Positions 24,501 through 35,160 of a DNA stretch of 64,000 bases are shown in pieces. The position numbers were made by a program, and so were the translations under genes. The notes under the pieces are model-generated. The model had not been told where the DNA came from and did not search any database. It saw only the letters and a program-made list of their open reading frames with translations. Origin of the DNA: Pipra filicauda (taxonomy: Eukaryota; Chordata; Aves; Passeriformes; Pipridae); assembly GCF_003945595.2 (NCBI RefSeq), contig NW_024104510.1, forward strand, positions 124,001 through 188,000. The letters run 5' to 3'. The first letter of the stretch is position 1; the number at the start of each line of letters is the position of its first letter.

Positions 24501-25985
24501 CTTTCTACTTTCCTCTGCTCTTCTGGGAGATGAAATGAGTGAGGACATGACAAAATATTGAGCTTGAGCCTGCTTTCTTGCTGAGCCTGGCCCTGCTGTA
24601 ATCCTAAGTGCTATTGAGTGGGGTTTGAAGGATCACAGGACGGAGTTTTTTGATGTGCTCTCTAAAGAGATCCATGTGTGAATGAGGTGTCCCTGGCTGT
24701 GTGACTATCAGCTGGTGTTTTGTGACACTGATTTGATTTAACTGTGTGTTATCTCCTGCAGCTTTCAAATGTGGGTAACTTAGTGATGCTGCCTGGATCT
24801 TCTACAACTCCTGTGCAAATTTCAATTGGAGCTGTTGTACGCTGGTTGTACCTTGCTGTGGGCAGGAATGCCTAGGCCTCCAGCACAACTGTTTCCTTGT
24901 ACAGCTGTCTTTGTGTACTGCCACATATGAGGAGAAGGGCACTGAGGTCAGGATATAATCAGACTAACAGATATGGGAGGATCTGAGTAAACCTGTTGAC
25001 AGAAGGAGACCTGAGGAATGAGTGATGCAGGGTGATGCTGAGTGATGCTTGCTGCTGCATCTTCACATCCTCAAGGAGCACTGATCTGTTGCCTGGGGCC
25101 CATGGAATTGCTCTGGTAAAAACTGTGCTGCTGATTCTTCTCTCCCCATCTCTTGGTACCAGCTGGGCTCTCTGCAGGGGGGCTGTGCAAGTGGCCTGGC
25201 TGTAAGTTGGCTCTTGTGCTGCAAAAAGAAAGGGGAGCTGCCAGCTCCAGTAGCATACCTGTAATGTATGGGTGTGTAGGATCTCATGTGGGTGTGCATT
25301 ATCCTAAAGCTCTGCAGGGAAATAAGAGATAGCTGTGAAATCCTCCACATCTGCAGAGATCTTCTGTGAAACATTCCCAGTCAGCCAGGAACATTCACGT
25401 GAGGAAACCGGTGACATTCTCTTTCCTGTGGTTTGTCTTAGATCTTGGTCCTCCTGGGCCTCCTACGGGGGAGTCCTTGGCTGCAGAAGACATTTAGCCA
25501 GCGTGGTTCTGATTCAGGCTGGAGTTTTGGGGCTGGATTGCATGTGGCCAGTGGAGATGGTGACAAACCCTCCGAATATAAAACTTTTCTGCTTGTGGTT
25601 GGAAGGCTTCTTCAAACCACCCTCTCCTTTTCTGGAGATTAATGAGCTTCAGCCCTTTTTGACTAACAAGTTGTTTTTAAGTCCCATTGGGTGTGTCTCA
25701 TGCAAAGATCATCCCTCTTGAGGTATACAGTCACATAGAGGACACTCCCAAGGGAAAACCATCCACTGGAGAAGGCTCACAAGGGCCAGCTGCCCTAGTT
25801 CATTGGATGTGGCTTTTCTCCTCAGGTGGACCTTGCAACACACTCTGTCACACAAGCAGTGTTCTGAATTTAATTTTATTATTGTTTTATTGCCCCTAGA
25901 GATGAGCATATGGAACTTCTGCAGGTCACTAGGAAGAACAGAGGTGGTTTGACCACAAAAAATTCTCAATGTGATGTGGAGAAGT
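21525..25985. other. Stretch with no supportable gene
   Basis: No gene is recognised. An AT-rich patch at 21940-22040 (with TTTTTAACAATTG) looks mildly enhancer-like. A CR1-end-like phrase, ATCACAGAATCATT near 22447, is too short to call. The longer frames (139 codons minus at 23991-24410; 128 plus at 25335-25721; 116 plus at 23660-24010) match nothing known. Confidence 0.6.
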
Positions 25986-26350
25986 TACTGCACAGAACCA
26001 CCTGTTTTAATTAATCTTTTGAACCAGTTTGGTTCTAGCAACCCAATTCCATTAACAGGCTAAGCAGAATAATGACAGGCACAGCTGCTATAATTCCTTT
26101 TTAGGCTTCTAGTTAAAACAAAATCCTCTTTGCATTGGGAAACACTAATCTAATGTTGTGACTGTGTTCATTATGAAATCTTTGGTAGCTGAGGACATCC
26201 AAATGCTTCACATGTGTTCATAATTTTTACCCTCCCTACTATATGACCAAAATATGTAAATGATGACATGACTTCTTCCCTGAGAAACAGCTAATTGGTC
26301 CATTAATGTTGCTGAGATAAATCAAATTGAAGTCCCCTGCTATGCTTTGC
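25986..26350. promoter_or_regulatory. AT-rich homeodomain-motif cluster, candidate regulatory element
   Basis: A TTAATTAA palindrome at 26007-26014, CTAATTGG at 26291-26298 and CATTAATG at 26301-26308 frame a long AT-rich, low-complexity-free stretch that includes CATTAACAGG and CATTATGAAATC. The texture suggests a conserved non-coding element, but there is no alignment support. Confidence 0.28.
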
Positions 26351-29070
26351 TGTAGGGTAGACTTACATGCTAGTTCTATTGTTCTTTGGGATGATTTCAG
26401 TTGGTTTTGCTGCTCACTTACCAGTCAAAACTGTGTACAGATGGTCAGTTGTTGTCATCAGAGAACTGGAGTGTGTTGAGTGAAGTTTGAATTAGAAAGT
26501 GGTCTCAGCTAATAAGAAAATGATACTTGCCAGACTGGCTCAGACCATTTTTCTCAGTTATCCTCTCCCTGGCAGTACTTAAAGGATGCCAAGGGAAGAG
26601 GGACAAGGGTCCATGTGAATGCTGGGTACTTGGTCCTTGTGTGCAGCCTTCCCCCTGCTCCTGCCGCACAGTCCTGGCTGGGTGTCCTGCTCCTTGAGAA
26701 TTGGCTGTTAGATGATATTCTTTTGAAAGCCACCTGTGCTTTTGGCCTCTCTCATCCTTCAGCTGTGAGTTTCACAGTGCAGCTGTAAACTGTGCAAGAA
26801 CAGCAGCCCCACTTCATTTGGTTTAAATGACATGTCCTTGTGTGTGCCCTAAATCACCAGGGTACCTGTGTCTCCAGCTAAAAGGCCAAACTGCTCAGGG
26901 AGGAGGGAAGCTTTGCAATTCTGGGGCATGAATGATTGGGTTGTGGAGTAGGCAAAATGTGAGGCCCAAGGAGGCAAGAGGGGAATGTAGATTCAGACCT
27001 GGCTTGTGATCTAACACCCAGATTTTGAAGAATGCTTCCTGCTTGTTACACTTGCTGTGCCTGTGCATAATATGTGATGTGTGCTGCTGCCCTTCAGAGA
27101 TTTACAGCTTACCCTCAAGATCTGACGTTGCTAATTTCTGAGGTGCTAGTTTTCCAAACTGGATTTATCACTAAGAAACAGCTGAGGTTTCATGGATTAG
27201 ACTCAAATCATCCACCCTGAGAGATAGTGCAGAAAGGGGGGTGCTGGCATAGGCTGAATTTCCTCCCTTCTGGAGCAAGTATGGAGCAGGAGCCATGAAA
27301 GGAGCCCAGGTCCTCTCCTGTGCCTGAGGCTGGACACTGCCTCTTATCCATGCTGCAGTGTTATCACCCAACTCTTTGCCGGCAGGTGGCCTTCTCCTGG
27401 ATGTGGTATCTTCATCACTATGGGGAAGTTGTAAAGCTTCCTGTTAGCAGCTGCACAATCTCCTGGTGTGCTGACTTCAGGTCTAGCTGGTGGAATATCC
27501 TGGCCACTCACTGAGGGTTTCCTGGCTGGAGTCATGCCACAGGGGTGTCATGTTCAAAAGCTGTAATTTACTTTCTGTTGGGATGCTCTTTTAAACTGCT
27601 CAGGTTCCCCTGTGTATTTTTACAATGCATAAAAACCTGTTAGAGCCCTGATGTGCATTTGGGGTCTTTTACCCTATGATCATGTAGTATTCAGGGTATT
27701 GTTGAACTCTTGGCAGAGGCACTGGTTTGCTGTGCTGCGGCCACAGCTGCTTGTGTGCCCTTAGGGACAAGACACAGCTCTGCTTCTGTGGGTCCTATTG
27801 CCTGCTGCTGCCTGGGTGGGGCAGCTTTTCCAGGCAGTGACCAAGCTGGCATTTGTGTGAGACTTGCACTGTGCATAGATGTGGAGAAATGGGCTCTTGA
27901 TTTTTGTGGGAATGATGCTTTCAATGAAATAGCAAAAGGGAAGGGAAGAGGGAAATCTAAGTCACTGAGATAATTTTGGAACTCTCTGCCTCACTGTAAG
28001 ATTTTGCTGAGTGATTTGAGAAGTGACATTCAGCACAGCTTATCAGCTTAGCTTAGTTAGGAGGAACAAAAAATTAGAGAGTGATGGAGGCTAACCTTCA
28101 GAGACCAGCTTTGTCAGAGAAGGCAGCTGCCAAGCAGAGCTTTACATGCCTTGTGTGCAGTGGAGCAAGACTGTGGAAATCCTTATGGCTCCAACTTTGA
28201 GTAGCTTGCTGCAGATAAACAAATACACAACCCTCTGCCAATCACGTCTGTCCTCTCTCATAGGTTGCATGTGTCTGCAGGCACATCAACATGCCCTCTT
28301 GGAAAACATGTCCATGTCTCAACTTTCCCATGTGAGATAGTTCCAAACCTGCTCCAGAAAGATAAATGGGGAGGGTGAATAAACCACTGCTGTGATTGCT
28401 TCTCACCTGGGCTTAGTCTTTGCTGTGCTAATTAGGGAGATAAAGGTGTCCAAGCGGAAAGCTGCCCAGCATTTGTGATGGCAGTGTCAGGAGGTGAGTG
28501 CAAGCAGTCACAGCACCCCTGCAAAGGGAATATTGTACCCAGCTTGATCAGCCCTCAGCTCATGCATTCTTTCTGTAGGATGTGCCTGTTGTCTTTCCCA
28601 TTGCTCTTGCTCTGTCAGTGCAGATTGTGAAACCTGCTGTGGGTGTTCAGTAGGTATCACATGATACTGAATCTGCTCTTTTTATGGTTAAAAATCCAGG
28701 GCTACTCTCCTCTGGAAAAAATCTGGGGTAGCCAGCAGAGTATTTGGCATGGCAGGATGATTGTAAGATCTGTTTGCTTCTCTGTGAAGAAACTCTTGAT
28801 ACCTCATTTCACCAAAGCCCCTGGAGGGTGATGCAGCTTCTTCCAATAAATACTAGCTGATCAGCAAGGATACTAAAAACAGCCATCCATTGCTAATTAT
28901 AAAGCTGTTTCAGCCAGGCCAGTAAAAGATGATGTTTTATCTACTCTTTGCTATCAAAACTCACTGTGTTTGCATGAATTGAAAACAATTTCTATCTCTT
29001 AGGCACTTACACTGAATGTGATGGTGTTTGAACTACAGCTCCCAGAGTATCCAACATAAGCATTGGTTTC
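26351..29070. other. Stretch with no supportable gene
   Basis: No gene, RNA or transposon is recognised. Frames of 60 to 87 codons are within chance expectation. Confidence 0.65.
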
Positions 29071-29180
29071 AAAATTAAAAAAAATAAACAAACAAACAAA
29101 CAAACAAAAAAAACCCAAAACACAAAAAACCAACAAAACCAACCCAAAACAAAACCACCAATAAAAAAAAGACCCTCAAA
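29071..29180. repeat. A-rich tract with (AAAC)n core
   Basis: About 110 bases are almost entirely A and C. A perfect (CAAA) array at roughly 29088-29107 gives way to AAAACC-type units. It could be a decayed poly-A tail, but the DNA on its left is not recognised as a retrotransposon or processed pseudogene. Confidence 0.9.
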
Positions 29181-29194
29181 CTCCACAGTAACAG

Positions 29195-29480
29195 AGTAAT
29201 AATCATTGTTAACATTTTAATGCTTAATGCTTCTGCCATGGTACTTAATCGATAATTGAAATCGCAAGCAATATGTAGTGCTTGAAATTCATGCAGTTAA
29301 TTTTATTGCTAGCACTTGTAATTTGAAAGCAATTCTGAAATCAATATCAATGTCACTTTTTTTGCATGGAACAGGAAAGCCTGGAGTAGGTTCAACCGCA
29401 AACAGTTCAGTATTTATGTGGGAAACACTGTTCACTGAGAGATCAGGATTAATTCTACCTAGTTTTTTCCCCACACTGTC
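29195..29480. promoter_or_regulatory. Candidate conserved non-coding element, homeodomain-rich
   Basis: Dense AT-rich motifs with retained CpGs include ACTTAATCGATAATTG around 29243-29258, GAAATCGCAAG near 29259, GCAGTTAATTTTATTG near 29293 and AAATCAATATCAATG near 29338. The region is open on both strands (71 codons plus from 29278; 66 minus from 29289), which fits low-stop AT-patterned regulatory DNA better than coding DNA. It starts just right of the A-rich tract. Function is inferred from texture only. Confidence 0.35.
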
Positions 29481-30875
29481 TGGGTGCATTTAGTGTTTGT
29501 AAGTTGCTCGAGGCTGTATTTCTCAAAGGCTTCAGATGCTTCTCTCAAGTTTTCCCTCTGTCCCACATGCTGCTTTGAGTGCCGTGGGGCTGTGGGAGAA
29601 GGGAAAAGCCAGGAGAAGGTTACAGAACTTCTCCTTGCCTGCTCCTTCACAGTGAAACATGCTCCTGCACTGCTTTCTGAGCTCCAGATCCCCACTGCTG
29701 CAGGCTCCAAAAGAGATGTTAATTGAGGCAGAAATGTGCTGGGGTGATTTGTACCTCTGTGTCTTCCTGATGAGCTCATCGGGAACAGGCTCCTCTGGGG
29801 CTTGTTGGGGGCTGCAGTGAAGAGAAAGTACAAGGACTTAAGCTGGAAAAGCATTGCAATGCTCTGGTTTTGCCTCAGGTCATTAAAGCTTCTGTAATGC
29901 AGTTTGCAGACAAGCCAAGAGGCTGACTGGGATGGTTGGATCCTTCAGAGATGTCTGTTTGTGCTGCAGGAAACCTGGCCTGAATTAATGCCTTGAGCCT
30001 CACTGGGGTTGGGGAGGCTCTGTGGGCAGTCCTGGTGGACTTCCCTGAGGAGATGTAGGAGACCTGGTAAGGCAGTCCTGGTGCAGAGAGTTGAAAGGGT
30101 TGTTTCATATGTCTTGCAAATACATACTTCAGCAGGAAAAGTGGCCTGACTCTGGCCTTAGAACTTGTCTTTTGGAAGAGTCCAGACAGTTTTGTAACAT
30201 TCATCCCTCTTTCAATTCCCAAACTGCTGCAGCTTGGCAAAAAAACCCCAAACAAACTCTTAAGCATTGAATCCGAAGGTGAGTCTTAGTAGTTGCCACT
30301 GTAAATCTTGGCTTATGTCTGGAGGACCTCTTGGCTGGAGGACCTTCATCCTCATCACCTGAAGCAGGTCAGATGCGAGGTGGCTTCTAAGCCAGCCCTC
30401 CTTAGATGTCAGGGTGTCAGAGTTGGTAGCTTGAGTACTCTCTGTGTGCTTGCCTGTGTTTCTCCTGTTCCAATACAACTGTTTATGGACACAGCAATGA
30501 ACATGACTTATCTTGCAGACTGCCTTTGTGGTGCTGAAGTTCAAAGGTTCTTTTTGATGCAAAAATCTGAAATGACTCATGCCTGTGATCAAGAGCTTGA
30601 ACCCTATTTGTGTGCCTGCAGTGTAAGCAGAGAGAGCAGCGCGGGCCCTTCCCCCTTGAGCAGGGATTGGGACCAAAAGCTGCCATCCAGGCTGTCTAGC
30701 TGCTTATTCAAACTGGCATCCTCTTGATCTCTGTGGGAGTGCTGACAAATGTAAGAGCAATGGTTTCTCTATAGGAAAAACAGCCAAGTAAGCTAACTTT
30801 AGAAATAAGCGTGCTGATTATTTTCCAAAATAGCTTTGGTGTGTAACTTCCAATGGCTGACAGAACTTGTAGGGG
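29481..30875. other. Stretch with no supportable gene
   Basis: No gene is recognised. The antiparallel frames at 30260-30676 (minus, 138 codons) and 30308-30727 (plus, 139 codons) cover the same DNA; neither has a recognisable domain. Confidence 0.6.
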
Positions 30876-31340
30876 GTTATTTAAATAAGAAAAATTCTTT
30901 TTTTTACCTTCAGTCTCATCCTTTAATTTATCAAGCTAATTAAGTGATCCTACCCAGGCACACATTGTTCCTATGCAATGCCCTTCCCCATCTGAGCCAA
31001 GGGAAGACATCTGCACACAAAGGGTGTGTTATTCCCATCCTGTAAATTGTACGCAAGTACGGTGGTGCTTTCTTATTCATTTGACTTCGTTTTAATCTTT
31101 CTCGCTTCACCCTGAGCTCAGCTGAAGTACATCAGAGGTTCTGCAGCTAATTAACATGATTACAGCTGTCTGCATCAGGTTGGGAGATTGAGTTAGAAGC
31201 CGTCAAGATCCCAATATACTGGAGTCTTATTACTGAGTCTCCAGTGCAGCCACATCTAATGAAATTCAAACAGATCAGGTTAAATTAGATTAGCTAATGG
31301 GATTCTCATCTTCTTGGTTTAATGTAATTCTGAACAGTGA
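30876..31340. promoter_or_regulatory. Candidate conserved non-coding element with TAATTA cores
   Basis: CTAATTAAGTG at 30936-30946 joins a homeodomain core to an NKX2-like AAGTG. GCTAATTAAC lies at 31146-31155, and TTAAATTAGATTAGCTAATG near 31280. Isolated CpGs are retained (TACGCAAGTACGG near 31051, TTCGTTTTAATC near 31087, TTCTCGCTTC near 31099, GCCGTCAAG near 31200). This mix is typical of deeply conserved enhancers. Edges are arbitrary. Confidence 0.35.
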
Positions 31341-33180
31341 CTCTTTACTTACAAAATAAGTGTTTCTTTGAGTTGGACTTGACCTGACCCTGCAGGCTTG
31401 AACTTCTGGGAGATCAGAGAAGTTGATGTCCAGGATCTGAACTCTGGACTTGTTTTGGTGGTGGCTTTTGGGGGACCTTGTGCTATGGGATCTGGAAGTA
31501 ACTTGGTGCTGGGAGACAAGAGAGGTTCTACAGTGTGCTTTCTTGGTGGTTTGTGAGGTGGCCCCAAGGGACTTGGATGGTGTGTCCCTCCTGCCCTAAG
31601 TGACCGCAGCTGGGATAAAAGTACAGAGGAACTGCCTGTGCCACAGCTACTGTACCTCAGTGCAGAGGCAGAATGCCCAGAAGAAATAGAGCAACAGGCT
31701 TTGAAATGTTTGTTTTGTGCTATTAGCAACTCAATCCCTTGGCCTGGTACTGCAGAAGGAGGAGGAATGGAACAGGCACCTGAGAGCTAACTCCAGTAAT
31801 TGCTCTGCTGGGTTGATGCTCTTGTTCCAAAGTAGATGAATTTCTGGGAATATAGTAGGACTTGTTTCTTTGGCGCATTAGAGGTGAGAGGATATTGTGA
31901 AATATTCATTTTTTTTATAGCAGCAGTGTCTTGCACAGTCCCTTAGCAATCCCCAGCACAGGCAGCAAAAATAGCAGTGCCAAAGTGAGTTAGAGCAGCC
32001 TTCAAAGCTTGGTGGGGAGCTGCAGAGTTGTGTGGAACTTGGCAAAGCTGCTCAAGTGTCTTTGCTGATTACAAAAAGGGGTCACAGCAAAGCAACAGAC
32101 AAGATACAGTGGAAGGTCCTTGCCTGCCTGTCATTGGCTTGTTGTGACAGCCTGTGCTGGTGGAAGGTGCAGAGACTGGAGATTCACTGGGGATGACGGG
32201 GTACTAATGCCTTCCAGGGGCTGGCTGTGCTGAGTAAGGGTCCTTGGTACGTGGCTGCCGCTAATCCTGGAGTGACATGTTGGTGGAGGATCACTGTATT
32301 TGCTTGGTGAAAATGGCAAAAGCTGCCTCTCTGTTTACTTAAAGAACAAATAGTGTGAGTATGAAAAAATTCGTGTCCTGATACCCTCTTACCAGCAAAG
32401 AGCTGGGGGAGGCAGGCAACTGGTGGGTCAGTTGGATGAAGAGTTTAAAAAAAGATATTTGCTGTATTTTTCTGTCTGTGCAGAAGCTGCTTCAGTCTTT
32501 GAACTCTGTCAGCATGGCACCTTTTGCAAGTACTAAATTCACTTAATTTGTGATGGCATTGTGAGTGTGATCACTTGGTGTCACTGGCTCTGACAGCATG
32601 AGGGCTTTTGAGAGGCCATTAGGGCTGCTTGCTGTGTTCAACTCAGATCCCCTTTATTTGCCTTCTGAACATGTTAGTTTTCCTGACTGAGTGGTGTCTG
32701 CAGCAGCACACCAGTGTCTGTACCACACTGTCCTGATCAGAGTCCCACCATGGTCAGATTTGATCAAGCATTTGATTCTCTTCCCGATCTTCCAAACTGG
32801 ACAAGTTTTTTTTAGAAGAAAAGTAGCTTTAGACCATACAGGGACATTCTTAAGGGCTTTAAACCTCTTTTCCGGGTGGTATTTATTTGGTAGCATCTGG
32901 TGGTAAAAATGAAGGTCTCTGAATGACACCTCTGATTGAGGTGTCCTCAATCAAGTTTTCTCTTGTATGGCTCTCCTTGCTGAGACACCTGTGCTGTGTC
33001 CTCTGTGGGGTTTGTGGTTTGGCAGATACATTGTCCCTGTGTCAACCACCCGCCCACCCAGCCTGAACTACCATGTTCAAGGCATGATACCCTTTTGCTG
33101 GTTATAGAGTGCTGCTGGGACTGGAAGCAGTTATTCATAGCAGCACCCCTCACTCCTTCCTTAATACACATCTCTTCTTA
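31341..33180. other. Stretch with no supportable gene
   Basis: No gene is recognised. A 126-codon minus-strand frame at 31349-31729 has no known domain. Confidence 0.6.
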
Positions 33181-34200
33181 GCTGCAAATCCCATTGCCAG
33201 CACAATAATTGTTTTCATTGCTTCACTGAGAGTAGTGAGGTTAACATCTTGAGCAGCAGCTAAAGTAGACAAGAGCAAATAGCACAATAGCTTAATCCCC
33301 TGGAAATTACTCTTTTCAGTATAGAATTATGCTTCCTTTTTATCTCTCCCCCACTTTTCCTTTAAAGGGCAGCATTATGTTTTATTTACATCTGAGCCCA
33401 GGACATGTAGTTTGCTGCTCTTGTGTGTAGTCACAGAATGATCCTCCAGATTCTCTTTTTGAAAGGGAATATCCTGGTTAGGGGGTTGTGAGACCTCAGC
33501 AATGCAGGGTGGAGCAGTCCAACCACATGGTCTCATCTTCCCTAAATGTGGCCCATTGCAAATGAGGTTCCTCAGTGGAGTAACAGCTCTCCAGTCCTGC
33601 CTGCAGTGGAGCTGGGAGCAAGTTCAAGTTGTCATTGCAGAGATGAGCAGCTTCCAATGTACATAAATATCCAGCCCTTCTCTGTTGATTCTATCACTTT
33701 CCCTATAAACAGACGCACAGTCATTTTCCAAGTGAGCCATCTGGGTTTGACAGATGTCTCCAGCTTTTTCTGGGCCCATTGTTAAATGGGAAAAAGGGAG
33801 GGAATATTCTGAATTGAAGGAAATAGCTTCTGATGGCAGTCTGCAATTTCATGGGCTGGGAGATGAACTGCCCTTCTTTCCCTCAATTGCCATCAGCTCC
33901 ATTGATTGTAATCTGCATTTGCAGCCTGGGAAACATCACTTCTGCCGGGAAGTGCTGGAATTGTCACTTTTTGGGGAAGGAAGTTGAGGTGTACTTTCAC
34001 CCTTGATGCAGAGCTAGTGGGCTTTTTGTACTGCTGAGAGATGTAACATTGGTTTCTGAAGCAGTGTGAGCGACGTAATACAGCTCTCATCTGATATGTA
34101 ATTCCCATACCTTGAATGCAATTTATCCATCCCGATCCCAAACCTTTGCAGACACTGGTACAAGGTAAAGGCTCCCTCCTCTCTGCTTGAGAGCCATGTG
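33181..34200. promoter_or_regulatory. Candidate regulatory cluster, first part
   Basis: The segment includes CACAATAATTG near 33201, CATTGATTGTAATCTGC near 33900 and GAGCGACGTAATACAGC near 34069 (a CpG-bearing CRE/C-EBP-like core). Long stretches are low-repeat and AT-patterned. Several short frames exist on both strands with no known product. I infer one or more enhancers rather than exons. Confidence 0.27.
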
Positions 34201-34680
34201 TGTTTGCACACTGTTAAAGCCTTTTTGAATCATGATATTTGCTTCCTAATGTAGAAAGATCCCTGTGTCTTATCATTTCTGACAAATTGTGAAGTTAGTC
34301 AAGTTGACTTTGGCTAAATACCAAAGTCAAATATCAACATTATATTTATTTTTCCATTTTTTTTCCTTTTGGATTTTTTTGTTGTTGATGAAAACATGAA
34401 ATACATCAGCTTTCTGAAAGTGATAATATTAAAAATAGGGGAGCAGATGTGTATGAAGTGCTTTCTATGCTAAAGGTCATGCGTTAAAAGTGAATTTCAA
34501 AGAATTTATTCAGATGAGAGGCTGTGATGAGGCTCTTTTGATTCTCCTTTCTAATGTGTGTGGGGGTGAATTTTCAAGTTCTCTCTGTGAGAGACACAGA
34601 CACACACATACAGGTTTTTGCTCTGCTTTAAGTTTTCTGCTGTCCTTATGGTACTGCTGCTGGTGGTTGTGAGGCGCCTG
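34201..34680. other. AT-rich spacer
   Basis: Nothing firm is seen. There are T-runs near 34357-34380 and a short CA-rich patch near 34594-34610. Confidence 0.6.
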
Positions 34681-34860
34681 GCACAGAAGACAATGTTTGG
34701 AATTGTAGGCGTGCAGTCACATGCGGAATGTGAACATACAAATTATCATAATGCTTCAGTGAAAGCAAAGTCAGAAGGGCGCATTTAGGACAACTTTGCT
34801 AAAAATACAGATTTTATATTTGCTTTTAAAATTTATGCAATCAGCTGAAAAGAGGAGGAG
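34681..34860. promoter_or_regulatory. Candidate regulatory cluster, second part
   Basis: CpG-retaining, AT-patterned DNA with GGAATG (TEAD-type) at 34725-34730, ACAATG (SOX-type) near 34690, AAATTATCATAATG near 34740 and GGGCGCATTTAGGAC near 34778. It is an inferred enhancer-like segment with no evidence of transcription. Confidence 0.27.
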
Positions 34861-35067
34861 AGAAGCTGGGGGAGCACCATAATTACTCAATACTGCATCT
34901 GTGGCAGCATACTGAGTGGGGAACTGTCAAAGATAGAAGCTTGGTAAAGAAATCTGTCAATACTGGAAACCTCATTTCCTCTTCCGCTTTATCTTCCCCA
35001 AGGGAGGCAATAAATGGTGATACAACATAACCCTTGTGTTGGTTCACTGTACCAACTTTCCACAGAC

Positions 35068-35160
35068 CAGCGATTACCAAACTACAATCTGCTGACCATC
35101 AGTGGTCCAGAAGGTTATGGAAAAGAATTCATGTGACAAGAGTGTCATCGTTAAATTTTC
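35068..35160. mobile_element. Possible hAT (Charlie-like) DNA transposon terminal fragment
   Basis: The phrase beginning CAGCGATTACCAAACTAC, then GACCATCAGTGGTCCAGAAGG at 35093-35113, resembles the outer end of hAT-Charlie elements, which start CAG-G-GTTCCCAAACT and continue with a 'gaccact-gtggtcc' repeat. No matching inverted terminus or 8-base target duplication was found within reading distance, and no transposase remnant is visible. It is likely a fragment of an old non-autonomous copy. Chance similarity is possible. Confidence 0.35.

Noticed and set aside
30260..30727. Antiparallel frames of about 138 and 139 codons
   Set aside because: At most one strand could be coding, and neither shows a domain or conserved-looking pattern.
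33430..33470. TCACAGAATGATCC phrase resembling a reversed CR1 end
   Set aside because: The match stops after the first bases; too short to call.
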